From contig NZ_VOHK01000003.1 in NCBI RefSeq assembly GCF_007859325.1, positions 492,921 to 556,920 on the forward strand: 64,000 nt of DNA, in the 5' to 3' direction. Every line of letters starts with the position of its first letter. The first letter of the stretch is position 1. Below, in pieces: positions 9,601 through 17,007 of the stretch. The DNA comes from Luteimonas marina. Lineage in GTDB: Bacteria; Pseudomonadota; Gammaproteobacteria; Xanthomonadales; Xanthomonadaceae. The notes beneath the pieces were generated by a model. It ran no database searches and was not told the DNA's origin. It saw only the letters and a list, made by a program, of their open reading frames with translations. A program made the position numbers and the translations under genes.

Positions 9601-9770
9601 TCGGCGGGCTGCTGGTGTCGCAGGTCATCACCCTGCTGATCACGCCGGTCGTGTTCATGACCTTCGAACAGTGGACGCGGCGCAGGCGGAACCGCGCCGG
9701 CGCCGAAGCTAGGAATGCGCAGGTGGACGCAGGCGGCGCAGCAACCGGAAGCACGGGCCTGCCGTCGTAA
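6657..9770 (+). CDS. RND-family efflux transporter (inner-membrane pump)
   Basis: 1037 residues, the normal size for the HAE1/MexI group. Twelve membrane helices in two halves separated by large periplasmic loops. Helix 4 carries the proton-relay Asp pair in GLVVDDAIVVLENIM; helix 10-11 has GIVLLIGIVKKNAIMMIDFA. The N-terminal start (MNLSSLCLERPTATIMLW) is typical. It exports drugs or other amphiphiles using proton flow, with the adaptor encoded four bases earlier. The 3' end overlaps by 62 bases the convergent gene at 9709, and the extra tail after the last helix is basic and low-complexity. Confidence 0.93.
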   Translation: MNLSSLCLERPTATIMLWLAVVVAGILCWLELPISALPRYETPTIEVEAKMPGASPENMATSIATPLEKEFSSIPGLVGTTSESIQGETKILLEFEPTRDIDAAAADVQASLFRISRSLPSELPAPPSYKKVNPGDAPIVSVAIDSPTMPLSRLNTYIDEVVVPALSTVPGVAQVTVKGRKRYAVRVHVDPERLAALDLTLLEVGNALKATNANTPLGQLDGNRQMLALQMDTGLMRAADFADVVVATRNGRTVQLKDVAEVIDSVEDVQNTSEVNGKYAIGLDIRRQPGANTVAAVDGVVAALDRLRSQMPPSVNVRVLGDRSLSIRHAIHDVNITLGLTVALVVLVIFLFLRRLSATVIPAVTVPVSLLGTFALMWWMDLSLNNISLMGLTIAVGLVVDDAIVVLENIMRHRERGLPIREAVDIGAREVGFTVVSISVSLVAVFIPIFFMPGTVGLLFHEFAIVVATAILVSALVSLTLIPAIAPSILARSRELPHAAHPAGGAMGAMGAVYARALDWALSHRRAVIVIGAATVVLTVAMYQLAPKGFFPQEDTGQVSVKLKAPPDMSFAARLVALRQVQSILLQDDAVQAIASKVDQDSTKFDIDLKDRSQRPSMQVVLARMRRDTNILPGISVSFSPVQNLKVGSSSSASAYQYTLQSLGADDLDAWAEKLLHVLKASDVFADVESDSEALGLEASIEVDRNKLAMLGIDMSSFRNTLYAAFGTREVSTIFAPEASYKVIMVLADAQRRDEQALGKVYVRSAEGALVPLGAIASIKRSSGKTLVAHKAQLPAHTISFELAPGYSLSDAQLVIAEGQRDIGMPDTLFGSFDGQAALYERSQTTQIWLVVAAVAVIYLILGVLYESWIHPVTILMGIPSAALGALLALRLTGLELTFVAMIGIVLLIGIVKKNAIMMIDFALEAQRKQGWSSERAIREACLHRFRPIMMTTICALVGALPLALGVGAGAELRQPMGVAVVGGLLVSQVITLLITPVVFMTFEQWTRRRRNRAGAEARNAQVDAGGAATGSTGLPS

Positions 9771-10752
9771 CGACGATAGCCAGGCGCACGACGTGGAAGG
9801 CCGTGACCACCGGCACGCCGAGCTTGAGCAGCTTTGCGGTCAATCCCATTTCCGCCAGTCCGCCAGGTGCGGTGGCCAGCGCCATGGTGGCCCACGGGAT
9901 GCCCGAGAGCCATGCCACCAGGCTCGCGCTGCCGAGGCAGAGCAGGATCAGGACACAACCGCTGGCCAGCACGCCCAGCAGGAACCGCCGTGCGCCGCGG
10001 AAGAACTCCGGCGTGAAGCGCGATCCCAGCGAACAGCCGATCAGCCATTGGCCGAGATTGACCAGCCATGCAGGTACGGACGACAGCGCGTGTCCACTGG
10101 CGGTCAGGATCGCGCCCAGCAGCAGCGGCCCGAACAGCCAACCGTTGGGCACGCCGAACCGCGACGCGAGGCTACCCGCGAGCACGCTGCCCAGGAGCAG
10201 CGCCACCAGTCCCCAGGGTTGAAGTGGGAGCGCAACCGGATAGTAGGCGTCGTGTCCGTGCAGTCCCGTGAGCTGGAACCCCAGCGGAAGCAGCAGTACC
10301 ACCAGCAGCACCCGTGTCACCTGCGAGGCGGCCACCTGGTCCACGCGTGCGCCATGGCGCTCGGCCTGGTTGGCCATCTCCGCCGCCCCGCCCGTGGTGC
10401 AGGCGAAGAACGCGGTGACTGGATCGACCCGTCCGATCCGCATCAGGATCCGTGAAGCGAGCAGGCCGGCGCCCAGCGACAGCGCCGTCGCCAGCGCGAT
10501 CCATCCCAGCAGGCCAAGCATTTGTGCCAGTACGGGCGCGGTGAAGTACAGGCCGAGCGCGGCCCCGACCAGCAGCTGTCCCGCATGGCGAAACGAACGC
10601 GGCACATGCAGTCCTGCATGTGCCGCGTTCGCGCCGGCGAAGACCAGGATGGGGCCGATCATCCAGGGCAGGGGAGCGCCGATCGCCTGGATCGCACCGC
10701 CTGCCGCGATGCTCGCCGCAATGGTGGCGAGCCACCGTGCCCGGGGTATCAT
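9709..10752 (-). CDS. AbrB-family membrane permease
   Basis: 347 residues, about ten hydrophobic segments in two homologous halves. Each half carries the AbrB-family pattern: PLPWMIGPILV... in the first and VPNGWLFGPLLLGAI in the second, and glycine-rich TTGGAAEMANQA / APGGLAEMGL motifs. This family (PF05145) is often mis-annotated as ammonia monooxygenase; its substrate is unknown in most bacteria. The last 62 bases are antisense to the RND pump tail. It is followed downstream by nothing on its own strand and lies 21 bases from the porin stop. Confidence 0.88.
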   Translation of the reverse strand: MIPRARWLATIAASIAAGGAIQAIGAPLPWMIGPILVFAGANAAHAGLHVPRSFRHAGQLLVGAALGLYFTAPVLAQMLGLLGWIALATALSLGAGLLASRILMRIGRVDPVTAFFACTTGGAAEMANQAERHGARVDQVAASQVTRVLLVVLLLPLGFQLTGLHGHDAYYPVALPLQPWGLVALLLGSVLAGSLASRFGVPNGWLFGPLLLGAILTASGHALSSVPAWLVNLGQWLIGCSLGSRFTPEFFRGARRFLLGVLASGCVLILLCLGSASLVAWLSGIPWATMALATAPGGLAEMGLTAKLLKLGVPVVTAFHVVRLAIVVTTAGPCFRLLRRLRPPAHS

Positions 10753-10773
10753 GTATTGCGCATATAGCAGGGC

Positions 10774-12111
10774 CTAGAAGTTCATCAGGAAGAACAGCCG
10801 GATCCGGTCGAGCCAGTCGTTGGGCTGGTTGCTGCCGGCGTAGGCCGGATCGTTGGGCTTGTAGTGATACCAGATGGCGCTGATCGCCGTCTTCGGCATC
10901 GGCGTGTAGTCCACCGTCAGCGCGTGCAGCTTGTAGTTGGTGGCGATGCCGATGTTGTCGTGCGAGAACGCCGACAGCACCGCATCCACGTCGGTCTGCG
11001 AATAGCCGTAGGTGAAGCGCCAGTCGCCCGGCTTGCTCGCCCGGCCGACGCTCACGTCCACGCCGAAGCCGGTGTCCTCTTTATCGATGGCGCCGAGGTT
11101 CTTGACGTAGTCGCCGACCACGCGCACCGGCCACTTCTCGTCGGAGCCTTGCCAGGTTGCACCGACGAGCAGGTTGGCCAGCTCGAATTTGGACATGAAC
11201 GTGCCGTCCGGATTCAGGCGGTTGGTGCGCCAGTCGCCCGAGTCCGCACCGTTCAGGCTACCCAAGCTGTAGTGATAGTAGGCGCCGGAGATGTCGTACT
11301 TGAAGCCGCCGTAGGTCGGCGAGTCGTATCCCAGCTGCAAGCCGCCCATGGTGCTGTCCGACCCGGCCGCCCGCTCGTCGACCACGAAGAACAGGGCGTT
11401 CGCCCGCAGCGCACCGCCGCCGGCGAGGCCGTGCTTGTAGGTCGTCGCGAGGCCTTGTGGATTCACGTCGCCGTCCCAGACCAGGTCGGTACGTGCGAAC
11501 GGCTGCGGAAACTTGCCGCCGTAGACGGTCAGGTCGCCGAACTTCAGCTGGGCATATGCTAGGTCGAGGCTGACGCCGAGGTCGTCGGCCCAGTTGGACA
11601 GCTGCACGTCCGAGCTGTTGGGATCATCAGAATCGCCGGTCACGAGACGGCCGCCAACGGTCACCCGGTCATTGATGGCGTAGGTCGCGCCCAGGCGTGC
11701 GCGGATCTGTCCACTGGTCCTGTCACGGGCATCGCTGTCCGAGCGGTCGTGCTGGCTGCGCAAGCGAAGGTCGCCGGTGATCTTTAGGCGATCCAGCACG
11801 CTGTTGGCGGCCGATGCCGTCGCAGTGCCTGGTGCCGCCGTACCCGTGGTGATCTCCGCCGGCGGTTCGGGGGAAGCGACGCCCAGCCTTGCCTCGAGTG
11901 CCCGGATGGCGGCCTCGTTGCGCTGCTGCAGTTCTGCGATGCGCGCCTGGTCTTCCCGCAGCGTTTTCAGTTCCTCTTTGATCGACTGCGCCTGTTCGGG
12001 CGTCTGCGCGAACGCGTAGGGCATGGACAGGCAGGACGCGGCGATCGCGAGCGGGCAGAGCCACGCCAGATGCGGTGATCGCGCCCTCTTTGTGCGGAGT
12101 GAAGTGTTCAT
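10774..12111 (-). CDS. Outer-membrane porin with N-terminal coiled coil
   Basis: 445 residues from ATG 12111. A signal peptide (ends MPYAFAQ) is followed by a coiled coil (IKEELKTLREDQARIAEL... to about 75), an Ala/Thr linker, and a beta-barrel of alternating strands ending in Phe (RIRLFFLMNF), the outer-membrane insertion signature. It matches the 'putative porin' group (PF16930-like) seen near phosphate or organic-acid uptake genes. It is divergent from the regulator-kinase operon at 12330 with a 218-base shared promoter region, so that system may control it. Substrate not known. Confidence 0.85.
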   Translation of the reverse strand: MNTSLRTKRARSPHLAWLCPLAIAASCLSMPYAFAQTPEQAQSIKEELKTLREDQARIAELQQRNEAAIRALEARLGVASPEPPAEITTGTAAPGTATASAANSVLDRLKITGDLRLRSQHDRSDSDARDRTSGQIRARLGATYAINDRVTVGGRLVTGDSDDPNSSDVQLSNWADDLGVSLDLAYAQLKFGDLTVYGGKFPQPFARTDLVWDGDVNPQGLATTYKHGLAGGGALRANALFFVVDERAAGSDSTMGGLQLGYDSPTYGGFKYDISGAYYHYSLGSLNGADSGDWRTNRLNPDGTFMSKFELANLLVGATWQGSDEKWPVRVVGDYVKNLGAIDKEDTGFGVDVSVGRASKPGDWRFTYGYSQTDVDAVLSAFSHDNIGIATNYKLHALTVDYTPMPKTAISAIWYHYKPNDPAYAGSNQPNDWLDRIRLFFLMNF

Positions 12112-12329
12112 CGTCGGATGACTCCTGTGGGTTCCGGCGACAGCCGGAGCGGTGTGCACGAGCTGAAGAAAAAGCGTTTTGTTGGTGCGTTGCAGCAAAG
12201 CAAGCAGGCCCTCCGCAGCGCCGCACCGGGGCGTGTACGATGATTGAAAGCTAGATGCGCAAGCTGTCGTCAAGCTGACAAATCAGTTGTGCAGTACGTC
12301 AGCGAAGACGCCTTGGGAGGGGTCTCAAC

Positions 12330-13007
12330 ATGCGAATACTGTTGGTGGAAGACGACGCTGATCTCGGGGACGCGATCCAGCGCCGGCTCAAGCGGGACGG
12401 CTATGCAGCCGATTGGCAACGCGATGGCCAGTCGGCGGACGAAGTGCTGCGGTATCAGCGCTACGAACTCGTGATACTCGACATCGGCCTGCCGCGCCGG
12501 GACGGATTCTCGATCCTGCGTGGCATGCGCGCGCGCGGCGAATGCACGCCCGTACTGATGCTGACTGCGCGCTCCGAGGTGGAAGACCGCGTTGGCGCAC
12601 TGGACGTTGGCGCGGATGACTACCTGTCGAAGCCGTTCGATTTCCGCGAGTTCGATGCGCGTTGCCGTGCGCTGCTCAGGCGATCCCAGGGCATCGCTTC
12701 GGGTACCACGGCGATCGGCGAGCTGGTGTTCGACCGCACCGCGAAAACGGTGATGATCGGGAACACGTTGATCGACCTGCCCCGTCGGGAGTACCGGCTG
12801 CTGGAGATCCTGATCGGCAATCTCGGACGCGTACTCAGCAAGGAAGACATCTCGTCCCAGCTCTTCGATTTCGACGACGAGGCCGGCGCCAACGCCATCG
12901 AAGTCTACGTGGGGCGCTTGCGGCGCAAGCTCGGCGACCACCTGAACATCAAGACGATGCGCGGCCTGGGATACGTCGCCGAACCCAGGGCGGCAGTGGA
13001 TGGCTGA
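12330..13007 (+). CDS. OmpR-family response regulator (TctD-like)
   Basis: 225 residues. Receiver domain 1-115 with Asp51 (VILDIGLPRRDG) and Lys in YLSKPF; winged helix at about 130-220 ending LRRKLGDHLNIKTMRGLGYV. A good ribosome site (GGAGG, about 9 bases away) precedes the ATG. The kinase gene starts eight bases before this stop, so they are co-translated. TctD relatives control uptake of tricarboxylates; here binding proteins follow in the operon and a porin is divergent, so a nutrient-uptake role is inferred. Confidence 0.92.
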   Translation: MRILLVEDDADLGDAIQRRLKRDGYAADWQRDGQSADEVLRYQRYELVILDIGLPRRDGFSILRGMRARGECTPVLMLTARSEVEDRVGALDVGADDYLSKPFDFREFDARCRALLRRSQGIASGTTAIGELVFDRTAKTVMIGNTLIDLPRREYRLLEILIGNLGRVLSKEDISSQLFDFDDEAGANAIEVYVGRLRRKLGDHLNIKTMRGLGYVAEPRAAVDG

Positions 13008-14406
13008 GCGGGTTCTCTCGCTCCGGGCTCGCCTGGTCACCACGATGGCGCTGCTGTTCCTTGCGGGAACCGTGGTGATGTACCTGGCTGCGCGCGTGTA
13101 TGGCCAGCGCGCGGCGGACCTCTCGTACGACCGGCTGCTGTCGGGCTCGGCCTTGTCCATCGCCGAAACGCTCTCCGTGGACGACACCGAGGTCCGCGTG
13201 GACATCCCCTACGCGGCCCTCGACATGCTGTCGGCAGCGCCGGAGGACAGGGTGTTCTACCGCGTCTTCGGGCCCGGCCATCAAACGATCACCGGCTACG
13301 AGGACTTGCCCGGAGCCATTCCCGCGAGGGCGGGGGGCGATGAACCGTCCGAGGTGCCAGAACCACGTTTCTTCGACGCCAGATACCGCGGCGAGATGGT
13401 TCGCTTCGTCCTGCTCGGACGGCAACTGGCGCAGCCGGGCTTGCGCGGCTGGGTGTGGGTGCAGGTCGGCCAGACCCGCAGGGCCCGCGAGCAGCTGGCG
13501 CAGGAACTGGTGCTTGGAGCGCTGCTTCCGATCGCGCTGTTGACCCTGCTGGCGTTGGCGTTGGTCTGGTTCGGCGTGGGCAGGGCCTTGCGTCCGCTGG
13601 AAGCGATCAGCGCAGACCTGGCCCGGCGACAGCCCTCGGACCTGCACGCCCTGCAGCCGCGGGTGCCGGACGAGGTCGGGCCGATGGTGGCGGCAATGAA
13701 CGGCTTCATGCGCCGGTTGGAGGGCAACATGTCAGGCCTGCGTGCCTTCATAGGCGATGCCGCGCACCAGATCCGCACGCCCCTGGCCGCGCTTCGTGCA
13801 CAGGCGCAGCTGGCGCTCGACGAGGAGGATCCGCGCGAGATGCGTGCCGGCTTGTTGAACGTGGAGCGTAACGCCGCGCGCTTGACGCGTCTGGTGAACC
13901 AGCTCCTGAGCGAGGCCATGGTGATGCACCGGGCCGACGTGCGGCATTTCGAGTCGTTCGATCTGGTGGACGTGATCAAGCGTGCGATGCGCGATGCCGT
14001 TCCCATGTCCGATGACGTGCAGGTCGGGTTGATCAGCAGCATCACACGAGCGCCGATGCGGGGCGATGCCGTGCTGCTGGGCGAAGCCATCAAGAACCTG
14101 ATCGACAACGCGATCCGCCATGGCACGCCCGGGCATTCGGGGCCCGACGCGGAGGTGGACATCGTCCTGCATCAGGCGAGCGACAAGTACCAGCTCATGG
14201 TGTCCGACCGCGGCCCCGGAATCGCCGAAGAAGACCGGCAACGCATCTTCGAGCGTTTCGAGCGCGGGGACACGCGGTCGTCGGGAGCGGGACTGGGGAT
14301 GGCGATCGTATCGCGGGTCGTGGTCAGCCACGGCGGCAGCATCGAACTGATTGACCGCGAAGGCGGCGGCCTGACGGTGCGGATGATCCTGGAGGCTGCG
14401 AAATGA
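13000..14406 (+). CDS. Sensor histidine kinase (TctE-like, 2CSK_N sensor domain)
   Basis: 468 residues. Membrane helix at about 12-32, a periplasmic sensor region to about 165 with YDRLLSGSALSIAETL (2CSK_N pattern), second helix about 170-192, HAMP, then H-box GDAAHQIRTPLAAL with His256, N-box (IKNLIDNAIRHG) and G-boxes (DRGPGI, GAGLGMAI). It overlaps the regulator by eight bases and the following binding-protein gene by four. This tight link to a solute-binding protein without any transporter genes suggests that the binding protein presents its ligand to this kinase. Confidence 0.92.
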   Translation: MAERVLSLRARLVTTMALLFLAGTVVMYLAARVYGQRAADLSYDRLLSGSALSIAETLSVDDTEVRVDIPYAALDMLSAAPEDRVFYRVFGPGHQTITGYEDLPGAIPARAGGDEPSEVPEPRFFDARYRGEMVRFVLLGRQLAQPGLRGWVWVQVGQTRRAREQLAQELVLGALLPIALLTLLALALVWFGVGRALRPLEAISADLARRQPSDLHALQPRVPDEVGPMVAAMNGFMRRLEGNMSGLRAFIGDAAHQIRTPLAALRAQAQLALDEEDPREMRAGLLNVERNAARLTRLVNQLLSEAMVMHRADVRHFESFDLVDVIKRAMRDAVPMSDDVQVGLISSITRAPMRGDAVLLGEAIKNLIDNAIRHGTPGHSGPDAEVDIVLHQASDKYQLMVSDRGPGIAEEDRQRIFERFERGDTRSSGAGLGMAIVSRVVVSHGGSIELIDREGGGLTVRMILEAAK

Positions 14407-15461
14407 AGATGCGATGGTGGCTGCCGTTGCTCTGTTTCCTGAGCCCGCTCGCCGCAGGCAAGGAATACCCTCCCAGGAGCGCGCCGGAGGGCACGATCAC
14501 GCTGTACAGTACGCTGGATACCGCCGTGTTCGAACCGCTGCTGGTCGATTTCCAGCGCGTGCACCCGGAGATCGGCGTTCGCTACGAGAACCTGGATGCC
14601 ACGCCCCAGTACGAACGTTTCGTTCGGGAGGCCGACGCGGGGGTCCGGCGCGCCGACCTGCTCATCAGCACGTCGATGGACCTGCAGGTCAAGCTGGTGA
14701 ACGACGGGTACGCCGCGGAGCACGTGTCCGCGAGTGCCGACGCGCTGCCGGCATGGGCGCGCTGGCGCAACGAGGCGTTCGGCTTCACGTTCGAACCCGC
14801 CGTCATGGTGTTCAATCGCGCGGCCATGGAAGGGCGGCCGGTTCCGCAGTCGCGCGCCGAACTGATCGACCAGATACGACGCGAGCCCGAGTTCTGGCGC
14901 AGCCGCATCGGCACCTATGACATTTCCAGGAGCAGCGTGGGCTACCTGCTGGCTTCCCAGGATGTCCGCCAGAGCAGCGAGTTCGGTGCGCTGGTGGAGG
15001 CGTTCGGCGATATCGACCTGCAGGTGGAGGAGCACACGGCCACGCTGCTCGAACGCATCGAATCGGGCGACCTGGTCGCGGGCTACAACCTGCTGGGCTC
15101 CTATGCGCGCGCCAGGGCCGGGAGCGACAGGAACTTCCTTCTCGTCTACCCGAGGGACCATACGCTGGTGCTGGCCCGCACGGTCGTCATCGCCCGCAAC
15201 GCGCCCAATCCCGTGCTCGCCCACAAGTTCCTCGAATACCTGCTGTCCGTGCGCGGACAGCGGGTGATGGCCGCGCAGTGCGGACTGCCGCCGATCAGGA
15301 AGGAGCTCGACGGCGTCTACGAACGACTCGGCGTCAACGAATCCCAGATCGGCGTGCTGCGTCCGATCTCGCTGGGTCCCGGCTTGCTGGTCTACCTGGA
15401 TCAGCAAAAGCGGCGACAGATGCTGGAAGCGTGGCGCGCGATCCTCGGCGAGATCAGATAG
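14403..15461 (+). CDS. Periplasmic substrate-binding protein of the iron/2-aminoethylphosphonate type
   Basis: 352 residues with a signal peptide (ends LSPLAAGKE). The fold is the two-lobed type used by FutA/PhnS-like ABC receptors: GTITLYSTLDTAVFEPLLVDFQ at the start, ADLLISTS, and hinge motifs (GYLLASQD, LLGSYARARAG). Length fits. The start overlaps the kinase stop (ATGA), so expression is coupled. No ABC permease or ATPase gene is present before the IS, so it may deliver ligand to a distant transporter or act as the sensing partner of the kinase. The ligand cannot be deduced. Confidence 0.85.
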   Translation: MKMRWWLPLLCFLSPLAAGKEYPPRSAPEGTITLYSTLDTAVFEPLLVDFQRVHPEIGVRYENLDATPQYERFVREADAGVRRADLLISTSMDLQVKLVNDGYAAEHVSASADALPAWARWRNEAFGFTFEPAVMVFNRAAMEGRPVPQSRAELIDQIRREPEFWRSRIGTYDISRSSVGYLLASQDVRQSSEFGALVEAFGDIDLQVEEHTATLLERIESGDLVAGYNLLGSYARARAGSDRNFLLVYPRDHTLVLARTVVIARNAPNPVLAHKFLEYLLSVRGQRVMAAQCGLPPIRKELDGVYERLGVNESQIGVLRPISLGPGLLVYLDQQKRRQMLEAWRAILGEIR

Positions 15462-15487
15462 AGCCGGTCTGCGATTGGGCCGCTCGC

Positions 15488-16177
15488 ATGAGGAGACACT
15501 CGGGCATGGGCAGGGCTGGATGGTTGCACGTGGCGGCCGCGCTGGTCGTCATGGCCGTTACGTATGAAAACGTTGTCGTGTCCGCAGAGCCGCAGGCGAC
15601 CGATGCGCCCGATGGCGCGCCGCGCCTGCTGCCGGAACCGGAAACCTGGCGACCAGCGGTGGACGGACTTCTGCCTGCCTATGCGCCGTGCCGGAACGGA
15701 TGGCAGCGTTCGTTGTCCGGGAGCGCGCCGCCGATCATGCCCGCGCTGGTCGAGGCGTGGGTCGCCGGATCTCGCGAGCGGCAGTCTGGGGTCTCGTTCG
15801 CGCTCGGTCCTCCCTGGCTTCCTCCGCAGGGCCGCCTGAATCCCGCGCTGCAGGATTTCCTGGAAGGGCGTCGCGACTTCGCCTTCCTTTCGCGCGAACC
15901 GTCGGTCGAGGATCTGCGAACCTTCGTTCGACACCATGGCCACGAGCCGTGGGCGATCCCGGTGGCGATGGGCAGCTGGCGCCACTTCGGCTTCGTCGAT
16001 GCGGTCGGAATCATCGTCAACGAAGCGAATCCGATCCGCTCGCTGAGCCTGGCCCAGGTGGACGCGCTGTTCTCCGAAAGCCGTCTGCGCGGCCATCCGC
16101 CAGTGACCCACTGGGGCGAGCTTGGTGTCGCGCAATGGGCAGGCAAGCCGGTCAATGGACCGCCCAGCCTTTCGTAG
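15488..16177 (+). pseudogene. PstS-like substrate-binding protein, 3' end lost to an IS3 insertion
   Basis: From ATG 15488 (MRRHSGMGRAGWLHV) a signal-peptide-like stretch, then PstS-type motifs: LSGSAPPIMPALVEAW, FLEGRRDFAFLSREP, DAVGIIVNEANPI and LAQVDALFSESRLRGHPPVTHWGELG. PstS-like proteins of this type continue well beyond the WAGKPV motif, but here homology stops at about 16155 and the frame ends in the IS at 16177. About 220 residues of the normal protein remain. It followed the binding-protein gene in the same operon, so loss of its second lobe should inactivate it. Confidence 0.8.
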
Positions 16178-16465
16178 ACACCCGCAGGCCATAATTCATG
16201 GCTACAGCAGAGGTGTTCATGAGCAGCAAGCGATACACGGATGAGTTCAGGGCCGAGGCGGTGAAGCAGGTGCTCGAGCGCGGCTTCACGGTTGTGGATG
16301 TGGCCGCGCGCATCGGGATCCCCAAGCACACGCTGTACGACTGGGTGCAGAAAGCGAAGAAGGCCGGCAAGCCGGCCGCAGGTTCCGCGCCGACGGGGAC
16401 TGACTCGGCTGAAGTGCGCCGCCTCAAGGCCGAGCTGCGGCGCGTGACCGAGGAGCGCGACATTC
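16156..16465 (+). mobile_element. Left part of an IS3-family insertion sequence, split by the ICE
   Basis: The element appears to start near 16156 (TGGACCGCCC...), where PstS homology ends, and carries orfA. Its second part, with orfB, is at 63710 to the window end. Joining the halves at the ICE ends rebuilds an intact orfA tail (codons for DILKKAAAYFARG and a stop) and a minus-one frame leading into orfB. The exact left tip is inferred; no target duplication can be checked because the right tip is outside the window. Confidence 0.8.
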
Positions 16466-16497
16466 TAAAAAATTGCTGGCGTCAAGCATTTTGTTGA
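16219..16497 (+). pseudogene. IS3-family transposase orfA, last codons replaced by ICE DNA
   Basis: HTH_Tnp_1 type protein: MSSKRYTDEFRAEAVKQVLE, helix-turn-helix VVDVAARIGIPKHTLYDWVQK, then leucine zipper RRLKAELRRVTEERDIL. The native protein would continue KKAAAYFARG, but after the ICE junction at 16466-16472 the frame reads NCWRQAFC and stops. An earlier ATG at 16198 is also in frame. OrfA binds DNA, and with orfB makes the active transposase by minus-one frameshifting; the ICE interrupts that event. Confidence 0.85.
16466..16472. other. attL core
   Basis: TAAAAAA, directly repeated at 63702-63708. To its left is orfA of the IS3 element; to its right begins ICE DNA (TTGCTGGCG). Tn4371-type integrases use short A/T-rich attB sites of the TTTTT-pyrimidine-purine-T kind, and this A-tract is similar but not identical. 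Confidence 0.75.
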
Positions 16498-16761
16498 AAT
16501 CACGCGAAGCTTGAAACCATATACGGGGCAATAGGTTAGCTCTGTTTCATGCCGTTCGCAGAGGATGCGGCATTGTGGGCTGGGAGCCACATAAGAGCCT
16601 GGAGAAAGAGAGTCGAGTCGCGTTGCAGCGATGGAGATTGCCAATGGCTGGCAGGCTTGTTCAGTCATCTTAGCCGATTCCCTCGCAGCCTATCCAGAAC
16701 GAAGAACGCGCAGCGTTGGGCTGCGCGTTCGAGGGATGGTCAGTCTGGTTCCAGTGCATCT
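16473..16761. other. ICE left-end non-coding region
   Basis: 289 bases between attL and the end of the transfer operon. No gene is supported. It should hold integrase/excisionase arm sites; the only clear structure is the hairpin at 16705-16729. Confidence 0.5.
16705..16729 (-). terminator. Hairpin downstream of the trb operon
   Basis: AACGCGCAGC-gttgg-GCTGCGCGTT, a perfect ten-base stem placed 33 bases after the stop of DUF2274 on the minus strand. There is no strong U-run after it, so it may be a weak or factor-dependent terminator, or protect the 3' end of the transfer mRNA. Confidence 0.55.
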
Positions 16762-17007
16762 TCAGCTTGGCTTCGGTGGCACGGCCTTGCTGCCGTTTCC
16801 TTTCCTGAATCCCCGATCCCCCGCCATGAACGCCTCCAGCATGTGCGGGATCAGCGTCGAGGCATCGACCGCCTCGCCATACGCCTGCGCATGCAGCGCG
16901 GCGTAGCGGTCGAGATCGGCTTTCAAGCTGGCCGGGCAAGCGAAGGTCAGCTTGACGCTTTCGGTCTTGGGTAGCGGCCCCAGCCGCAGTTTCTTGGTCG
17001 TGCTCAT
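16762..17007 (-). CDS. DUF2274 protein, last gene of the transfer operon
   Basis: 81 residues (MSTTKKLRLGPLPKTESVKL...). The motif KLTFACPASLKADLDRYAALHA...YG and the DASTLIPHMLEAFMAGDRGF helix identify the DUF2274 family, always found after trbI in Tn4371-like ICEs. Its fold looks like a ribbon-helix-helix DNA-binding protein, so a regulatory role in transfer is possible. The start overlaps the trbI stop by four bases. Confidence 0.85.
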   Translation of the reverse strand: MSTTKKLRLGPLPKTESVKLTFACPASLKADLDRYAALHAQAYGEAVDASTLIPHMLEAFMAGDRGFRKGNGSKAVPPKPS

